DNA of 64,000 nucleotides from Kitasatospora acidiphila (GCF_006636205.1 NZ_VIGB01000003.1:3834501-3898500); one strand, 5' to 3'; shown: positions 45,843 to 55,425, numbered from the stretch's first letter. Numbers and translations: made by a program. The notes: generated from the sequence alone by a model not told the origin.

Positions 45843-47202
45843 GCGTGCACCTCCCTCTCGGTGGCGGGCTTGGGGGCGGTGGCGCGGGGGCCGTCGGCCC
45901 AGACCGTGCTGGCGGCCGGGTCGAACGGGCAGCGGCGCTCGGTGAGGTGCTGCTCGTACTCGGCGCGGAAGTGCTGCAGCGAGGAGACGATCGGGCTGGC
46001 CGCGCCGTCGCCGAGGGCGCAGAAGGACTTGCCGTTGATGTTGTCGGCGATGTCCAGCAGCTTCTCCAGGTCGCCGGCCTGGCCCTGGCCGGCCTCGATC
46101 CGGTCCAGCAACTGGACCAGCCAGTAGGTGCCTTCGCGGCAGGGGGTGCACTTGCCGCAGGACTCGTGTGCGTAGAACTCGGTCCACCGGGTGACCGCGC
46201 GGACCACGCAGGTGGTCTCGTCGAAGATCTGCAGCGCCTTGGTTCCGAGCATCGAGCCGGCCGCGCCGACGCCCTCGTAGTCGAGCGGCACGTCGAGGTG
46301 CTGATCGGTGAACATCGGGGTCGAACTGCCGCCCGGGTCCAGAACTTGAGCCGGTGCCCGGCCCGGATCCCGCCGCTGATGTCGAGCAGCTGGCGCAGCG
46401 TCACACCGAGCGGGGCCTCGTACTGGCCGGAGTTGGTGACGTGCCCGGAGAGCGAGTAGAGCGTGAAGCCCGGGGACTTCTCGGTGCCCAGCGAGGTGAA
46501 CCACTCCTTGCCGCGCGCCAGGATCGACGGCACCGAGGCGATCGACTCGACGTTGTTCACCACGGTCGGGCAGGCGTAGAGGCCCGCGATGGCCGGGAAC
46601 GGCGGGCGCAGCCGGGGCTGGCCGCGGCGGCCCTCCAGCGAGTCGAGCAGCGCGGTCTCCTCGCCGCAGATGTAGGCGCCGGCCCCGGCGTGCACGGTGA
46701 TGTCCAGGTCGATGCCGCTGCCCAGGATGTTCTTGCCGAGGTAGCCGGCCTGGTAGGCCTCGGCGACGGCGGCGTGCAGCCGGCGCAGCACCGGGACCAC
46801 CTCGCCGCGCAGGTAGATGAAGGCGTGGTCGCAGCGGATCGCGTAGGAGGCGATCACCATGCCCTCGATCAGCGCGTGCGGGTTGGCGAAGAGCAGCGGG
46901 ATGTCCTTGCAGGTCCCGGGCTCGGACTCGTCGGCGTTGACCACCAGGTAGTGCGGCTTGCCGTCGTTCTGCGGGATGAACTGCCACTTCATCCCGGTGG
47001 GGAAGCCGGCGCCGCCGCGGCCGCGCAGCCCGGCCTCCTTGACCAGGGCGATCACGGCGTCGGGCTCCATCGCCAGGGCGGCGCGCAGGCCCTGGTAGCC
47101 CTCGTGGCGGTGGTAGGTCTCCAGGGTCCACGGCCGGCGGTCGTCCCAGGAGGCGGAGAGCACGGGCGTGAGCAGCTTCTCGGCCGGCTCGGTGGCGGTC
47201 AT
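45839..47202 (-). CDS. nuoF: NADH-quinone oxidoreductase subunit F (one frameshift)
   Basis: The NADH/FMN-binding subunit of complex I. The N-terminal frame has GLRGRGGAGFPTGMKW (FMN/NADH Gly loop), VNADESEPGTCKD and GAGAYICGEETALLDSLEG; the C-terminal frame has the SCGKCTPCREGT cluster and FCALGDGA. One missing base in the G/C run at about 46335-46337 splits FKWT-like LKFWT from PGGSSTPMFTDQH. Repaired length is 454 residues, as expected. Since nuoF is needed for complex I and the other genes are intact, I take this as a consensus error. ATG at 47200-47202 overlaps the nuoE stop. Confidence 0.93.
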
Positions 47203-47942
47203 CACGCTTCCGTCCCTTCGTTGCGCGGCGAGACCACTCGGGCGCCGGGGGTACCGGGCAGTTGCTCGCCCTTGGCGAGGCGCAGGCCGGCCAGGCTGGG
47301 GGCGCCGCCGGCGCCGGACTCGTCGTTGGCGCCGGACCGCTCGTCGGGGAAGCCGGCCAGCATCCGGGCGGTCTCCTTGAAGCCGCAGAGCCGGGCGCCG
47401 CGGGTGGGCCGCACCTCCTCGCCGGCCCGCAGGTCGTCGACCAGCTGCTTGGCGCTGTCCGGGGTCTGGTTGTCGAAGAACTCCCAGTTGACCATCACCA
47501 CGGGTGCGTAGTCGCAGGCCGCGTTGCACTCGATGTGCTCCAGCGAGATCGCACCGTCCTCGGTGGTCTCGTTGTTGCCGATCCCCAGGTGCTCCTTGAG
47601 CTCCGCGAAGATCTGGTCGCCGCCGAGCACCGCGCACAGCGTGTTGGTGCACACCCCCACGTGGTACTCGCCGGCGGGCCGGCGCCGGTACATCGTGTAG
47701 AAGGTGGCGACCGCGGTGACCTCGGCCGTGGTGAGCTCCAACTGCTCGGCGCAGAACCGGATTCCGGTGGCGCTGACGAAGCCCTCCTCGGCCTGGACCA
47801 GGTGCAGCAGCGGCAGCAGTGCGGACCGCGGCTGCGGATAGCGGGCGATCAGCGCCTCGGCGTCGGCCGCCAGCCGCTGGTGCACCTCGGGCGGATACGG
47901 CTTGGCCGGCAGCGCCGGCAGGCCGAGTTCCACATTGCTCAC
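47202..47942 (-). CDS. nuoE: NADH-quinone oxidoreductase subunit E
   Basis: A 246-residue thioredoxin-like [2Fe-2S] subunit (cluster N1a) with ligands in CTNTLC and CNAACDYAP. It partners NuoF. The C-terminal 60 residues (Gly/Ala/Ser-rich) are a tail beyond the usual domain. The GTG at 47940-47942 overlaps the nuoD stop (GTGA). Confidence 0.95.
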   Translation of the reverse strand: MSNVELGLPALPAKPYPPEVHQRLAADAEALIARYPQPRSALLPLLHLVQAEEGFVSATGIRFCAEQLELTTAEVTAVATFYTMYRRRPAGEYHVGVCTNTLCAVLGGDQIFAELKEHLGIGNNETTEDGAISLEHIECNAACDYAPVVMVNWEFFDNQTPDSAKQLVDDLRAGEEVRPTRGARLCGFKETARMLAGFPDERSGANDESGAGGAPSLAGLRLAKGEQLPGTPGARVVSPRNEGTEA

Positions 47943-49263
47943 CGGTCCACGCCTCCCATCACCGGGTCGATCCCGGCCACCGCCACGATCACGTCGGCGA
48001 CCTGGCCGCCCTCGCACATCGCCGCCATCGACTGCAGGTTGGTGAACGACGGGTCGCGGAAGTGCACCCGGTAGGGCCTGGTGCCGCCGTCGCTCACCAC
48101 ATGGACGCCGAGTTCGCCCTTGGGCGACTCGACGGCCGCGTAGGCCTGGCCCACCGGGACCCGGAACCCCTCGGTGACCAGCTTGAAGTGGTGGATCAGG
48201 GCCTCCATCGAGGTGCCCATGATCTTCCGGATGTGGTCCAGCGAGTTGCCCATGCCGTCCGGCCCGACCGCGAGTTGGGCCGGCCAGGCGATCTTCTTGT
48301 CGGCCACCATCACCGGGCCGGGCGCCAGCCGGTCCAGGCACTGCTCGACGATCCGCAGCGACTGCCGCATCTCCTCCAGGCGGATCAGGAACCGCCCGTA
48401 GGAGTCGGCGGTGTCGGCCACCGCGACGTCGAACTCGTAGTCCTGGTAGCCGCAGTACGGATCCGACTTGCGCAGGTCGTGCGGCAGGCCGGTGGCCCGC
48501 AGGATCGGGCCGGTGGCGCCGAGGGCCAGGCAGCCGGGCAGGTCGAGGAAGCCGACGTCGACCAGGCGGGCCTTGAACACCGGGTTGCCGGTGGCGAGTT
48601 TGTCGTACTCGTGCATCCGGGAGCGCAGCGTCTTGACCGCCTCGCGGATCTGGTCGACCGCGCCGGGCGGCAGGTCCTGGGCCAGGCCGCCGGGGCGCAC
48701 GTAGGCGTGGTTCATCCGCAGGCCGGTGACCAACTCGAAGACGTCCAGGATGAGTTCGCGGTCCCGGAAGCCGTAGATCATCAGCGTGGTGGAGCCGATC
48801 TCCATGCCGCCGGTGGCCAGGCACACCAGGTGCGAGGAGATCCGGTTGAGCTCCATCATCAACACCCGGATGACGGTGGCCCGTTCGGGGATGTCATCGG
48901 TGATGCCGAGCAGCTTCTCCACCGCCAGGCAGTAGGCGGCCTCGTTGAAGATCGGGGTCAGGTAGTCCATCCGGGTCACGAAGGTGGTGCCCTGCACCCA
49001 GGAGCGGAACTCCATGTTCTTCTCGATCCCGGTGTGCAGGTAGCCGATTCCGCACCGGGCCTCCTTGACCGTCTCCCCGTCAATCTCCAGGATCAGCCGG
49101 AGCACCCCGTGGGTGGACGGGTGCTGCGGACCCATGTTGACGATGATGCGTTCGTCGTCCGCCCGGGCGACGGCGTCGACCACCTCGCCCCAGTCGCCGC
49201 CGGTGACGGTGAAGACCCGCCCTCGGTGGTCTCGCGCGAACCTGCTTCGTAGCCAGTGCTCAT
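47939..49263 (-). CDS. nuoD: NADH-quinone oxidoreductase subunit D (one frameshift)
   Basis: The 49-kDa-type quinone-binding subunit: NMGPQHPSTHGVLRLILEIDGE, GYLHTGIEKNMEFR, and VAGIDPVMGGVDR at the end. The first 15 residues (MSTGYEAGSRETTEG) are in one frame and the rest, starting RVFTVTGGDWGEVVDAVARADDE, in another; one missing base at about 49219-49220 explains the split. Repaired length is 441 residues, normal for actinobacteria. An internal start for the long frame at 49183 would lose the conserved TVTGGDW start. The ATG at 49261-49263 overlaps the nuoC stop. Confidence 0.93.
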
Positions 49264-49994
49264 CAGGAGTACGACCTCCGCTGGTCGGGCGCCGGGATCT
49301 GGGCGCCCTTGTACTCGACGGGGATGCCGCCGAGCGGGTAGTCCTTGCGCTGCGGGTGCCCCAGCCAGTCGTCCGGCATCATGATCCGGGTGAGCGCCGG
49401 GTGGCCGTCGAAGACGATGCCGAAGAAGTCGTAGGCCTCGCGCTCGTGCCAGTCGTTGGTCGGGTAGACGCTCACCACGGACGGGATCCGCGGGTCGGCG
49501 TCGGGTGCGGTGACCTCGATCCGGATCAGGCGGGTGTGGGTGATCGAGCGCAGCTGGTAGACGGCGTGCAACTCGCGGCCGTCGTCGGACGGGTAGTGCA
49601 CCCCGCTCACCCCGAGGCAGAGCTCGAAGCGCAGCGCCGGATCGTCGCGCAGCGTCCGCATGGTCTGCGGCAGGTACTCGCGGGCGATCTGGAAGGTGAG
49701 CTCGCCGCGGTCCACCACGGTCTTCTCGATCACCCGACTGACCGTCAGTCCCTGTTCCTCCAGGGCGCCTTCGAGCTCGTCGGCGACCTCGTCGAACCAC
49801 CCGCCGTACGGCCGCTCGGCCGGCGCGGGCAGCACGATGGCGGCGCTGAGACCGCCGAAGCCGGAGGTGTCGCCGGAGTCACGGGCGCCGAACATGCCCT
49901 TGCGCCGGCCGATCACCTCGACGGGGATCTCCTTGCGGGTCTCGGGGACCCGGTCTTCCGGGACGCGCTCTTCGGGGACCTTCTCGTCGCTCAT
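49263..49994 (-). CDS. nuoC: NADH-quinone oxidoreductase subunit C
   Basis: A 243-residue 30-kDa-type subunit. The first 25 residues are charged (EKVPEERVPEDRVPETRKE), with a short repeat of VPE(E/D)RVPE. The conserved end has NDWHEREAYDFFGIVFDGHP and DYPLGGIPVEYKGA. It sits in the peripheral arm beside NuoD. ATG at 49992-49994 overlaps the nuoB stop (ATGA). Confidence 0.95.
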   Translation of the reverse strand: MSDEKVPEERVPEDRVPETRKEIPVEVIGRRKGMFGARDSGDTSGFGGLSAAIVLPAPAERPYGGWFDEVADELEGALEEQGLTVSRVIEKTVVDRGELTFQIAREYLPQTMRTLRDDPALRFELCLGVSGVHYPSDDGRELHAVYQLRSITHTRLIRIEVTAPDADPRIPSVVSVYPTNDWHEREAYDFFGIVFDGHPALTRIMMPDDWLGHPQRKDYPLGGIPVEYKGAQIPAPDQRRSYS

Positions 49995-50545
49995 CGCAGC
50001 AGCCCCCGCATCTCGCTGGTCGGGACGGCCTGCAGCGCCTGCTCCTCGGCGAGCTCCTGCGCCTTGCGCTTGTTCACGCCCAGCGGCTCGTGCTGGATCT
50101 TCTCGTGCAGCTTGATGATCGCGTCCATCAGCATCTCCGGGCGCGGCGGGCACCCCGGCAGGTAGATGTCCACGGGGACGATGTGGTCGACGCCCTGGAC
50201 GATCGCGTAGTTGTTGAACATGCCACCCGAGGACGCGCAGACGCCCATCGAGATGACCCACTTGGGATTGGCCATCTGGTCGTAGACCTGGCGCAGCACC
50301 GGCGCCATCTTCTGACTCACCCGCCCGGCGACGATCATCAGATCGGCCTGCCGGGGCGAACCGCGGAAGACCTCCATGCCGAACCGGGCCAGGTCGTAGC
50401 GGCCGGCGCCGGTGGTCATCATCTCGATGGCACAGCAGGCCAGCCCGAAGGTGGCCGGGAAGAGCGAGGCCTTCCTCACCCACCCCGCGGCACTCTCCAC
50501 CGTGGTGAGCAGAAAGCCGCTCGGCAGCTTCTCCTCGATTCCCAT
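49991..50545 (-). CDS. nuoB: NADH-quinone oxidoreductase subunit B
   Basis: A 184-residue subunit carrying the terminal cluster N2: ligands in LACCAIEMM (tandem Cys), GVCASSGG and PGCPPRPE. It hands electrons to menaquinone at the NuoB/NuoD interface. ATG at 50543-50545; 48 bases separate it from nuoA. Confidence 0.96.
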   Translation of the reverse strand: MGIEEKLPSGFLLTTVESAAGWVRKASLFPATFGLACCAIEMMTTGAGRYDLARFGMEVFRGSPRQADLMIVAGRVSQKMAPVLRQVYDQMANPKWVISMGVCASSGGMFNNYAIVQGVDHIVPVDIYLPGCPPRPEMLMDAIIKLHEKIQHEPLGVNKRKAQELAEEQALQAVPTSEMRGLLR

Positions 50546-50593
50546 CTACCCATCCCTCTCAGTGGTTTGGCAGGTCGGACCCGCTGCGGGACG

Positions 50594-50953
50594 TCAGTCC
50601 CACTCCAGGCCGCCGCGCCGCCAGACGTAGGCGTAGGCGACGAAGACGGTGGCGATGAAGAGGAGCATCTCGACCAACCCGAAGATCCCCAGGGCGTCGA
50701 AGCTGACCGCCCACGGGTAGAGGAAGACGATCTCGATGTCGAAGACGATGAAGAGCATCGCCGTCAGGTAGTACTTGATCGGGAACCGGCCACCGCCCGC
50801 GGGCTGCGGGGTCGGCTCGATTCCGCATTCGTAGGCCTCCAACTTGGCCCGGTTGTAGCGCTTCGGGCCGGTGAGCGAGGCCATCACGACGGAGCCGACC
50901 GCGAACGCCGCCGCGATGGCACCGAGTACGAGGATCGGCGCGTAGGCATTCAT
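50594..50953 (-). CDS. nuoA: NADH-quinone oxidoreductase subunit A
   Basis: A 119-residue, three-helix subunit with YECGIEP (conserved Cys loop) and KYYLTAMLFIVFDIEIVFLYPWAV. First gene of the nuoA-N operon. ATG at 50951-50953. Promoter and Rex-type operator lie 100-150 bases upstream. Confidence 0.96.
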   Translation of the reverse strand: MNAYAPILVLGAIAAAFAVGSVVMASLTGPKRYNRAKLEAYECGIEPTPQPAGGGRFPIKYYLTAMLFIVFDIEIVFLYPWAVSFDALGIFGLVEMLLFIATVFVAYAYVWRRGGLEWD

Positions 50954-51590
50954 CTGCCGTCGCTCCCTCCGTCCAGTCGTCCTTGACTGCAGATCGGAAC
51001 CGCCGGGTCACGCTTGGGTGATCCGGTGATCCAGTTCCCGAGATCCACCTCATGTGAGGCAGTTCACAAACCCTGGATCGAGCGCATCCTATGCCCGTTC
51101 GCTTGTGATCTGCGACACGCGGTTCGCGACGATCTTTGTGATCTGCACCACCTCGCAGACCGGTAGCCATGGCGACAAGTCGCGAGATATGAACGCAACG
51201 AGCGCAGATGATCGCAAACGGTCACATTTCTTAGCCAACTGGCTGGTCAGAGCCGTGTTCCTATATCAACTATGCGGCGATCATGGCAAATTTCGATGGT
51301 TAACCTTCGCATGCTAATAGACCCACCCTCCCGAGTGAGCGCGGCGACGGGCGCGCGCTTGACCGTCGGTTCACAAGCGCACGAGGCGGCCCCGGCGAAC
51401 GCGGCCCGGCGGGCGCGTTCCGTCAGGTCTCCCAGCCCTCGGCTTGTGAAGCCCTTCGCATGGCGACGTGCCACCGCTCCCGATGATCAGTGGCCCTGCC
51501 GAAACCGGCAGGAATGAACAACGCGACTGCTGGGCAGGGAGGTTGTGCACATGCCACCGCCCAAGCCGACTCCACCGAAAGGCCTGCCAG
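50954..51590. other. Long A+T-richer intergenic region upstream of nuoA
   Basis: A stretch of 637 bases, lower in G+C than its surroundings, between the divergent nuoA and cyclophilin genes. It holds the Rex-type site at 51053-51068, a TAGGAT-like -10 for nuo (complement of 51086-51091) and two direct copies of TTGTGATCTGC at 51103-51113 and 51136-51146. Short open frames on both strands lack ribosome sites and coding bias. Confidence 0.6.
51053..51068. promoter_or_regulatory. Rex-type operator of the nuo operon
   Basis: TGTGA-GGCAGT-TCACA, a perfect inverted repeat with the 6-base spacing of the Rex operator (TGTGAACGCGTTCACA). It lies about 100 bases before nuoA and just downstream of the likely -10 box. 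In S. coelicolor Rex, an NADH/NAD+ sensor, is known to control nuo. CRP uses a similar pattern and is the alternative. Confidence 0.7.
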
Positions 51591-52277
51591 ATGCCCCGGA
51601 CCCGCCTCACCGTCGCGGCGGCTGCCGCCACCCTGGTGCTCGCCGCGACCAGTGCCGCCTCCGCCGCGACCGTCACCCCGGACGCCAAGCCGGCCCCCGC
51701 GCCGATGGCCGCGGCTGCCGACTGCGGATTCACCAAGGCGGTGCCGGCGGACAACTTCAAGGGCATCCCGGTGTTCGACCAGGCCAAGGCCGCCAAGCCG
51801 TACCACGCCACGGTGCACACCAGCCAGGGCAACGTGACCTTCCAGGCCCTGACCGCCGCCGCGCCGTGCACCACCTTCTCGTTCCGGTTCCTCAGCGAGC
51901 ACCAGTACTACAACGGCTCGCACTGCCACCGGCTCACCACCAAGGGCATCTACGTGCTGCAGTGCGGCGACCCCACCGGCACCGGCTCCGGCGGCCCCGG
52001 CTACTCCTTCAACGACGAGAACCTGGCCGGCGCCACCTACCCCGCCGGCACCGTCGCCATGGCCAACGCGGGCCCCAACACCAACGGCAGCCAGTTCTTC
52101 TTCGTCTGGCAGGACACCAAGCTCCCGCCGGCCTACACCCCCTTCGGCAAGGTCACCGCCGGCCTCGACGTGCTGCAGAAGATCGCGGCCGCCGGCGAGG
52201 ACGACCAGAACGGCCCCGGCGACGGCTTCCCGGCCCTCCCGGTAGACATCCACGCGGTGAAGATCGCCAACCGCTAG
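51591..52277 (+). CDS. Secreted cyclophilin-type peptidyl-prolyl isomerase
   Basis: A 228-residue protein with a signal peptide (RLTVAAAAATLVLAATSAASA, cleavage near residue 26) and a cyclophilin domain: NGSHCHRLTTKGIYVLQCGDPTGTGSGGPGY, GTVAMANAGPNTNGSQFFFV, and YTPFGKVTAGLDVL. It helps fold secreted proteins. The two Cys in the domain may form a disulfide outside the cell. The ATG at 51591 has AAAGG 8 bases upstream; upstream in-frame ATG codons give no signal peptide. It converges with the dehydrogenase gene. Confidence 0.9.
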   Translation: MPRTRLTVAAAAATLVLAATSAASAATVTPDAKPAPAPMAAAADCGFTKAVPADNFKGIPVFDQAKAAKPYHATVHTSQGNVTFQALTAAAPCTTFSFRFLSEHQYYNGSHCHRLTTKGIYVLQCGDPTGTGSGGPGYSFNDENLAGATYPAGTVAMANAGPNTNGSQFFFVWQDTKLPPAYTPFGKVTAGLDVLQKIAAAGEDDQNGPGDGFPALPVDIHAVKIANR

Positions 52278-52298
52278 CGGCCGCCGGCGCTCAGGCGC

Positions 52299-53120
52299 TC
52301 AACTCCGCACCCGCAGCACGCTCTTGCCGTGCGCCTGGCCGCTGCGCAACCGCTCGACGGCGGTGTCCAGCTCCGCGAGGCCGTACTCCGCGGTGATGTC
52401 CACGCGGATCCGGCCGTCCGCGAGCAGGGCCAGCGCCCGGCGGGCGGAGTCGGCCAGCCGGGCCGGGTGGGTGCGGCTGCGCAGGTTGCTGTTGTAGGTG
52501 AGGAGGGAGTGGTCGGACATCAGCAGCTCGGTGGCGTCAACCCGCTCGGCCGGGGCGCCGCCGAGCTCGCCGTAGGCCACCAGGCGCCCGTGCGGGGCGA
52601 GCCGGCGCAGGCCGTCCCGCCGGGTGGCGCCGCCGACCGGGTCGAGGATCACGTCGAACTGCTCGTCGGTTGCGGGGAGTTCCTCGCGCAGCAGCACCCG
52701 GTGGCAGCCGAAGGCGGCGGCGTACTCGGCCTTCGCCGCGCTCCCCACCACGCCGACGATCCGCCCCGCGCCGGCCAGCCGGGCGAACTGCGCGGCCAGC
52801 GTGCCCACTGCGCCGGCCCCCGAATGGATCAGCACCGACTCCCCCGGGCGAACCGCGCCCACGGTGTTGACCAGGTCGTACGCGGTCGGGGTGCCCCAAC
52901 CGAAGCCCGCCGCGGTGCGCAGCGGGAGCTCCCCCACGGCCAGGGTGAGCGCCGCCGGGGCGACCACCGTCTCGGCGAAGGCGCCGCCCGCGGTCAGCGC
53001 GAGCACCGGTTCGCCCACCCGCGCCGCGGCGACGTCCGGCCCGACGGCCGTGATCCACCCCGAGGCCTCGAAGCCCGGCACGCGCGGGCCCGGCAGCGGG
53101 ATGCTGCCGTCCCGCGCCAT
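52299..53120 (-). CDS. Zinc-type alcohol dehydrogenase/quinone oxidoreductase, N-terminally short
   Basis: A medium-chain dehydrogenase/reductase with GFEASGWITAVGPDV, the NADP Rossmann motif SGAGAVGTLAAQFARLAG and VILDPVGG, about 273 residues from the ATG at 53118-53120. Family members are about 310-330 residues. The usual start, a beta strand followed by VLVRVAAVGVC, is missing or degraded: the frame upstream reads FCAAVGVCSTSTAM, but before that nothing fits, and no proper start is found. Either the gene is truncated at its 5' end or it is damaged by the neighbouring plus-strand gene. It lacks the catalytic zinc ligands, as quinone reductases do. Confidence 0.6.
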   Translation of the reverse strand: MARDGSIPLPGPRVPGFEASGWITAVGPDVAAARVGEPVLALTAGGAFAETVVAPAALTLAVGELPLRTAAGFGWGTPTAYDLVNTVGAVRPGESVLIHSGAGAVGTLAAQFARLAGAGRIVGVVGSAAKAEYAAAFGCHRVLLREELPATDEQFDVILDPVGGATRRDGLRRLAPHGRLVAYGELGGAPAERVDATELLMSDHSLLTYNSNLRSRTHPARLADSARRALALLADGRIRVDITAEYGLAELDTAVERLRSGQAHGKSVLRVRS

Positions 53121-53242
53121 GGCGGTGCTGGTGGAGCAGACCCCGACGGCCGCGCAGAAGCGCCACTGACTCCCCCACGCGGGGACTCGGACGACCCGCG
53201 CGGACGAGGTGCAACGGCCACCGCGCGACCAGGATCGCTGAC

Positions 53243-53764
53243 ATGACGACTGATCAGCTGCGCGCCACCGTCCCGCCCGCGGCACCGCGCTGGGCGGTGC
53301 GGGCCGCCCATGCGACCGCGCTGCTCACCGTGCCCTCGGGGGTGTGGCGGCTGCTCCTGGCCATCGGCCACCCGGCCGGGTACACCGCCGCCGGGTACCA
53401 CGCGCTGATCCCTGACGGCTGGGCGGCGAGCTACGTGATCGTCCTGAGCGTGGGCAGCGAGCTGCTCGCCCTGCTCACCCTCGGCCTGGTCCGCCCGTGG
53501 GGCGAGGTGCTGCCCCGCTGGCTCCCGCGGTTCGGCGGTCGCGCCGTCCACCCGCGCACCGCCACCGTCACCGCCGCCCTCGGCGCCCTGGCCCTCACCG
53601 CCGTCTGGACCCCGTTCGCCTTCTGGTGGCTCGTCCCGCACCACGACATGACCCCGCTCGGCCACACCCTGGTCGGCTTCGTCTACCTCCCGCTGGCCTT
53701 CTGGGGCCCCCTGGTCGGCCTGCTCACCCTCGCCTACCACCGCCGCCGGGCAGCCGTGGCCTAG
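53243..53764 (+). CDS. Four-helix membrane protein, unknown
   Basis: A 173-residue protein with four hydrophobic segments (ATALLTVPSGVWRLLLAIGH, YVIVLSVGSELLALLTLGL, AALGALALTAVWTPFAFWW, LVGFVYLPLAFWGPLVGLLTL) and a short basic end. No family recognised. There is no strong ribosome site (GGATCG region), so the start is uncertain. It converges with and overlaps the DHFR-like gene by 4 bases. Confidence 0.7.
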   Translation: MTTDQLRATVPPAAPRWAVRAAHATALLTVPSGVWRLLLAIGHPAGYTAAGYHALIPDGWAASYVIVLSVGSELLALLTLGLVRPWGEVLPRWLPRFGGRAVHPRTATVTAALGALALTAVWTPFAFWWLVPHHDMTPLGHTLVGFVYLPLAFWGPLVGLLTLAYHRRRAAVA

Positions 53765-54405
53765 CGGCGGGTGAACGTCAGGTGGGTGACGCCGCTCGGG
53801 GTGGTCACGGACTCGCTGGTGAACCGCTCCTCCAGCGCCTCCTGCCCGTCCCAGAGGCGTTCGCCGCGGCCCAGCACGATCGGGACGACGACCACGTGCA
53901 GGTGGTCGACCAGGTCGGCGGCCAGGAAGTCGCGCACCGTGCTCGGCCCGCCGCCGATCCGCACGTCCAGATCGCCGGCGGCCTCGCGGGCCTGGCGCAG
54001 CGCCTCCGGCGGGGTGGCGTCGATGAAGTGGAAGGTGGTGCCGCCGGCCATCTCGAGCGACGGGCGCGGGTGGTGGGTGAGGACGAACACCGGGGTGTGG
54101 AACGGCGGCTCCTCGCCCCACCAGCCCCGCCACTCGTGATCCTCCCAAGGCCCCCGCTGGGGGCCGAACTTGTTGCGCCCCATGATCTCCGCACCGATGC
54201 CCGGCCCCCAGGCGGCGGCCATCGCCTCGTCAACCCCGGTGCTGCCACCGGACTTGCCCTGCATCCCGTGGAACGTCCTGGTCCCGAAGAACCACTCATG
54301 GAGCCGCGTCCCGGCATGCCCGAACGGCGCCTCCAAGCTCTGGCCCTCGCCGGTGGCGAAGCCGTCGAGTGAGACGGAGAAGTTGTGGACCCGCACCAGC
54401 GACAT
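53761..54405 (-). CDS. Dihydrofolate reductase/RibD-C family protein
   Basis: A 214-residue RibD C-terminal/DHFR-like protein: VHNFSVSLDGFATGEGQ, MGRNKFGPQRGPW, PVFVLTHHPRPS, and DVRIGGGPSTVRDFLAADLVDHLHVVVVPIVLGRGERLW. It probably binds NADPH and reduces a small pterin-, flavin- or sugar-like substrate. The true substrate is unknown; such genes are common single-copy accessory genes in actinobacteria. Confidence 0.88.
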   Translation of the reverse strand: MSLVRVHNFSVSLDGFATGEGQSLEAPFGHAGTRLHEWFFGTRTFHGMQGKSGGSTGVDEAMAAAWGPGIGAEIMGRNKFGPQRGPWEDHEWRGWWGEEPPFHTPVFVLTHHPRPSLEMAGGTTFHFIDATPPEALRQAREAAGDLDVRIGGGPSTVRDFLAADLVDHLHVVVVPIVLGRGERLWDGQEALEERFTSESVTTPSGVTHLTFTRR

Positions 54406-54432
54406 GGCCCCACCGTACTGCCGCCTGGCGCG

Positions 54433-55329
54433 TTACTCCCCCACCTGCTGCGGGAACATCGCCGTGTCGACCAGTTCCGGGTCCAGGCCGGCGCGGGATC
54501 CGGTGTCGAGGGCGTCGATGGCGGCCATCTCGTCGGTCGTGAGCGAGAAGTCGAAGATGGCGGCGTTCTCCGCGATCCGGCTCTCGCGCACGGACTTGGG
54601 GATCGGGGAGAGGCCGTGCTGGAGGTGCCAGCGCAGGATCACCTGGGCCGGGGTGCGGGAGTGGCGGGCGGCCAGGTCGAGGATGGCGGGGGTGCGCAGC
54701 GGGCTGTCGATGTGGTCGGGGTCGGACGGCCAGTAGACCTTGACGCCGCCGAGCGGGGACCAGGACTGCGTGATGATGCCGTGGGCGGCGTTGGCGGCGC
54801 GCAACTCCCGCTGGTTGAAGTGCGGGTGCAGCTCGACCTGGTTGACGGCGGGCACCAGCCCGGTGCGGTCGATGAGCTCGCGCAGGTGGGCCGGGTTGTG
54901 GTTGCACACCCCGATCGCGCGGGCCCGGCCCTCGGCGAGCAGTTTGCCGACGGAGCGCCAGGCGGCGACTGTGGCGTCGAAGTCGCCGGGGACCGGCCAG
55001 TGCAGCAGGTAGAGGTCCACGTGGTCCAGGCCGAGCTTGCGCAGGCTGAGGTCGAAGGCGCGCAGCGCGGCGTCCTGGCCGTAGTCGCCGATCCACAGCT
55101 TGGTGGTCACGAACACCTCGTCGCGGTCGACGCCGGAGCGGCGGATGCCCTCGCCGACCTGGCGTTCGTTGCCGTAGGCGGCGGCGGTGTCGACCAGCCG
55201 GTAGCCGGCCGCGACCGCCGAGGAGACCGCGCGCACGGTCTCCTCGGGCGAGCTCTGGTAGACGCCCAGGCCCAGGGCGGGCATCCGGACGCCGTTGTGG
55301 AGGGTGAGGTACGGACTCGTCGCAGCCAT
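54433..55329 (-). CDS. Aldo/keto reductase
   Basis: A 298-residue TIM-barrel aldo/keto reductase: LGLGVYQSS, the catalytic Asp/Tyr pair in GYRLVDTAAAYGNERQVGEG, Lys in VTTKLW, His in YLLHWPVPG, and IPKSVRESRIAENAAIFDF at the NADPH-binding end. It reduces aldehydes or ketones of unknown identity. ATG at 55327-55329. It is divergent from the hydrolase gene with a palindromic operator between. Confidence 0.93.
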   Translation of the reverse strand: MAATSPYLTLHNGVRMPALGLGVYQSSPEETVRAVSSAVAAGYRLVDTAAAYGNERQVGEGIRRSGVDRDEVFVTTKLWIGDYGQDAALRAFDLSLRKLGLDHVDLYLLHWPVPGDFDATVAAWRSVGKLLAEGRARAIGVCNHNPAHLRELIDRTGLVPAVNQVELHPHFNQRELRAANAAHGIITQSWSPLGGVKVYWPSDPDHIDSPLRTPAILDLAARHSRTPAQVILRWHLQHGLSPIPKSVRESRIAENAAIFDFSLTTDEMAAIDALDTGSRAGLDPELVDTAMFPQQVGE

Positions 55330-55425
55330 GCCTGGATGCTGCCCCGGCGGACCGGTCGGCGCGGCGGGCGCACGCAGGGCGATCGACGGGTCGTCACATG
55401 GCCGCGCCGACTGCATCGAGTGCGT

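Noticed and set aside
45839..49263. nuoD and nuoF as true pseudogenes
   Set aside because: All other nuo genes are intact and translationally coupled; each break is one base, at a short C/G run or C/G-rich spot, like eight others in the window.
51060..51520. Small genes in the region upstream of nuoA
   Set aside because: The short frames have no ribosome site, low G+C at third codon positions and no conserved-looking sequence; the region is better explained as regulatory DNA.
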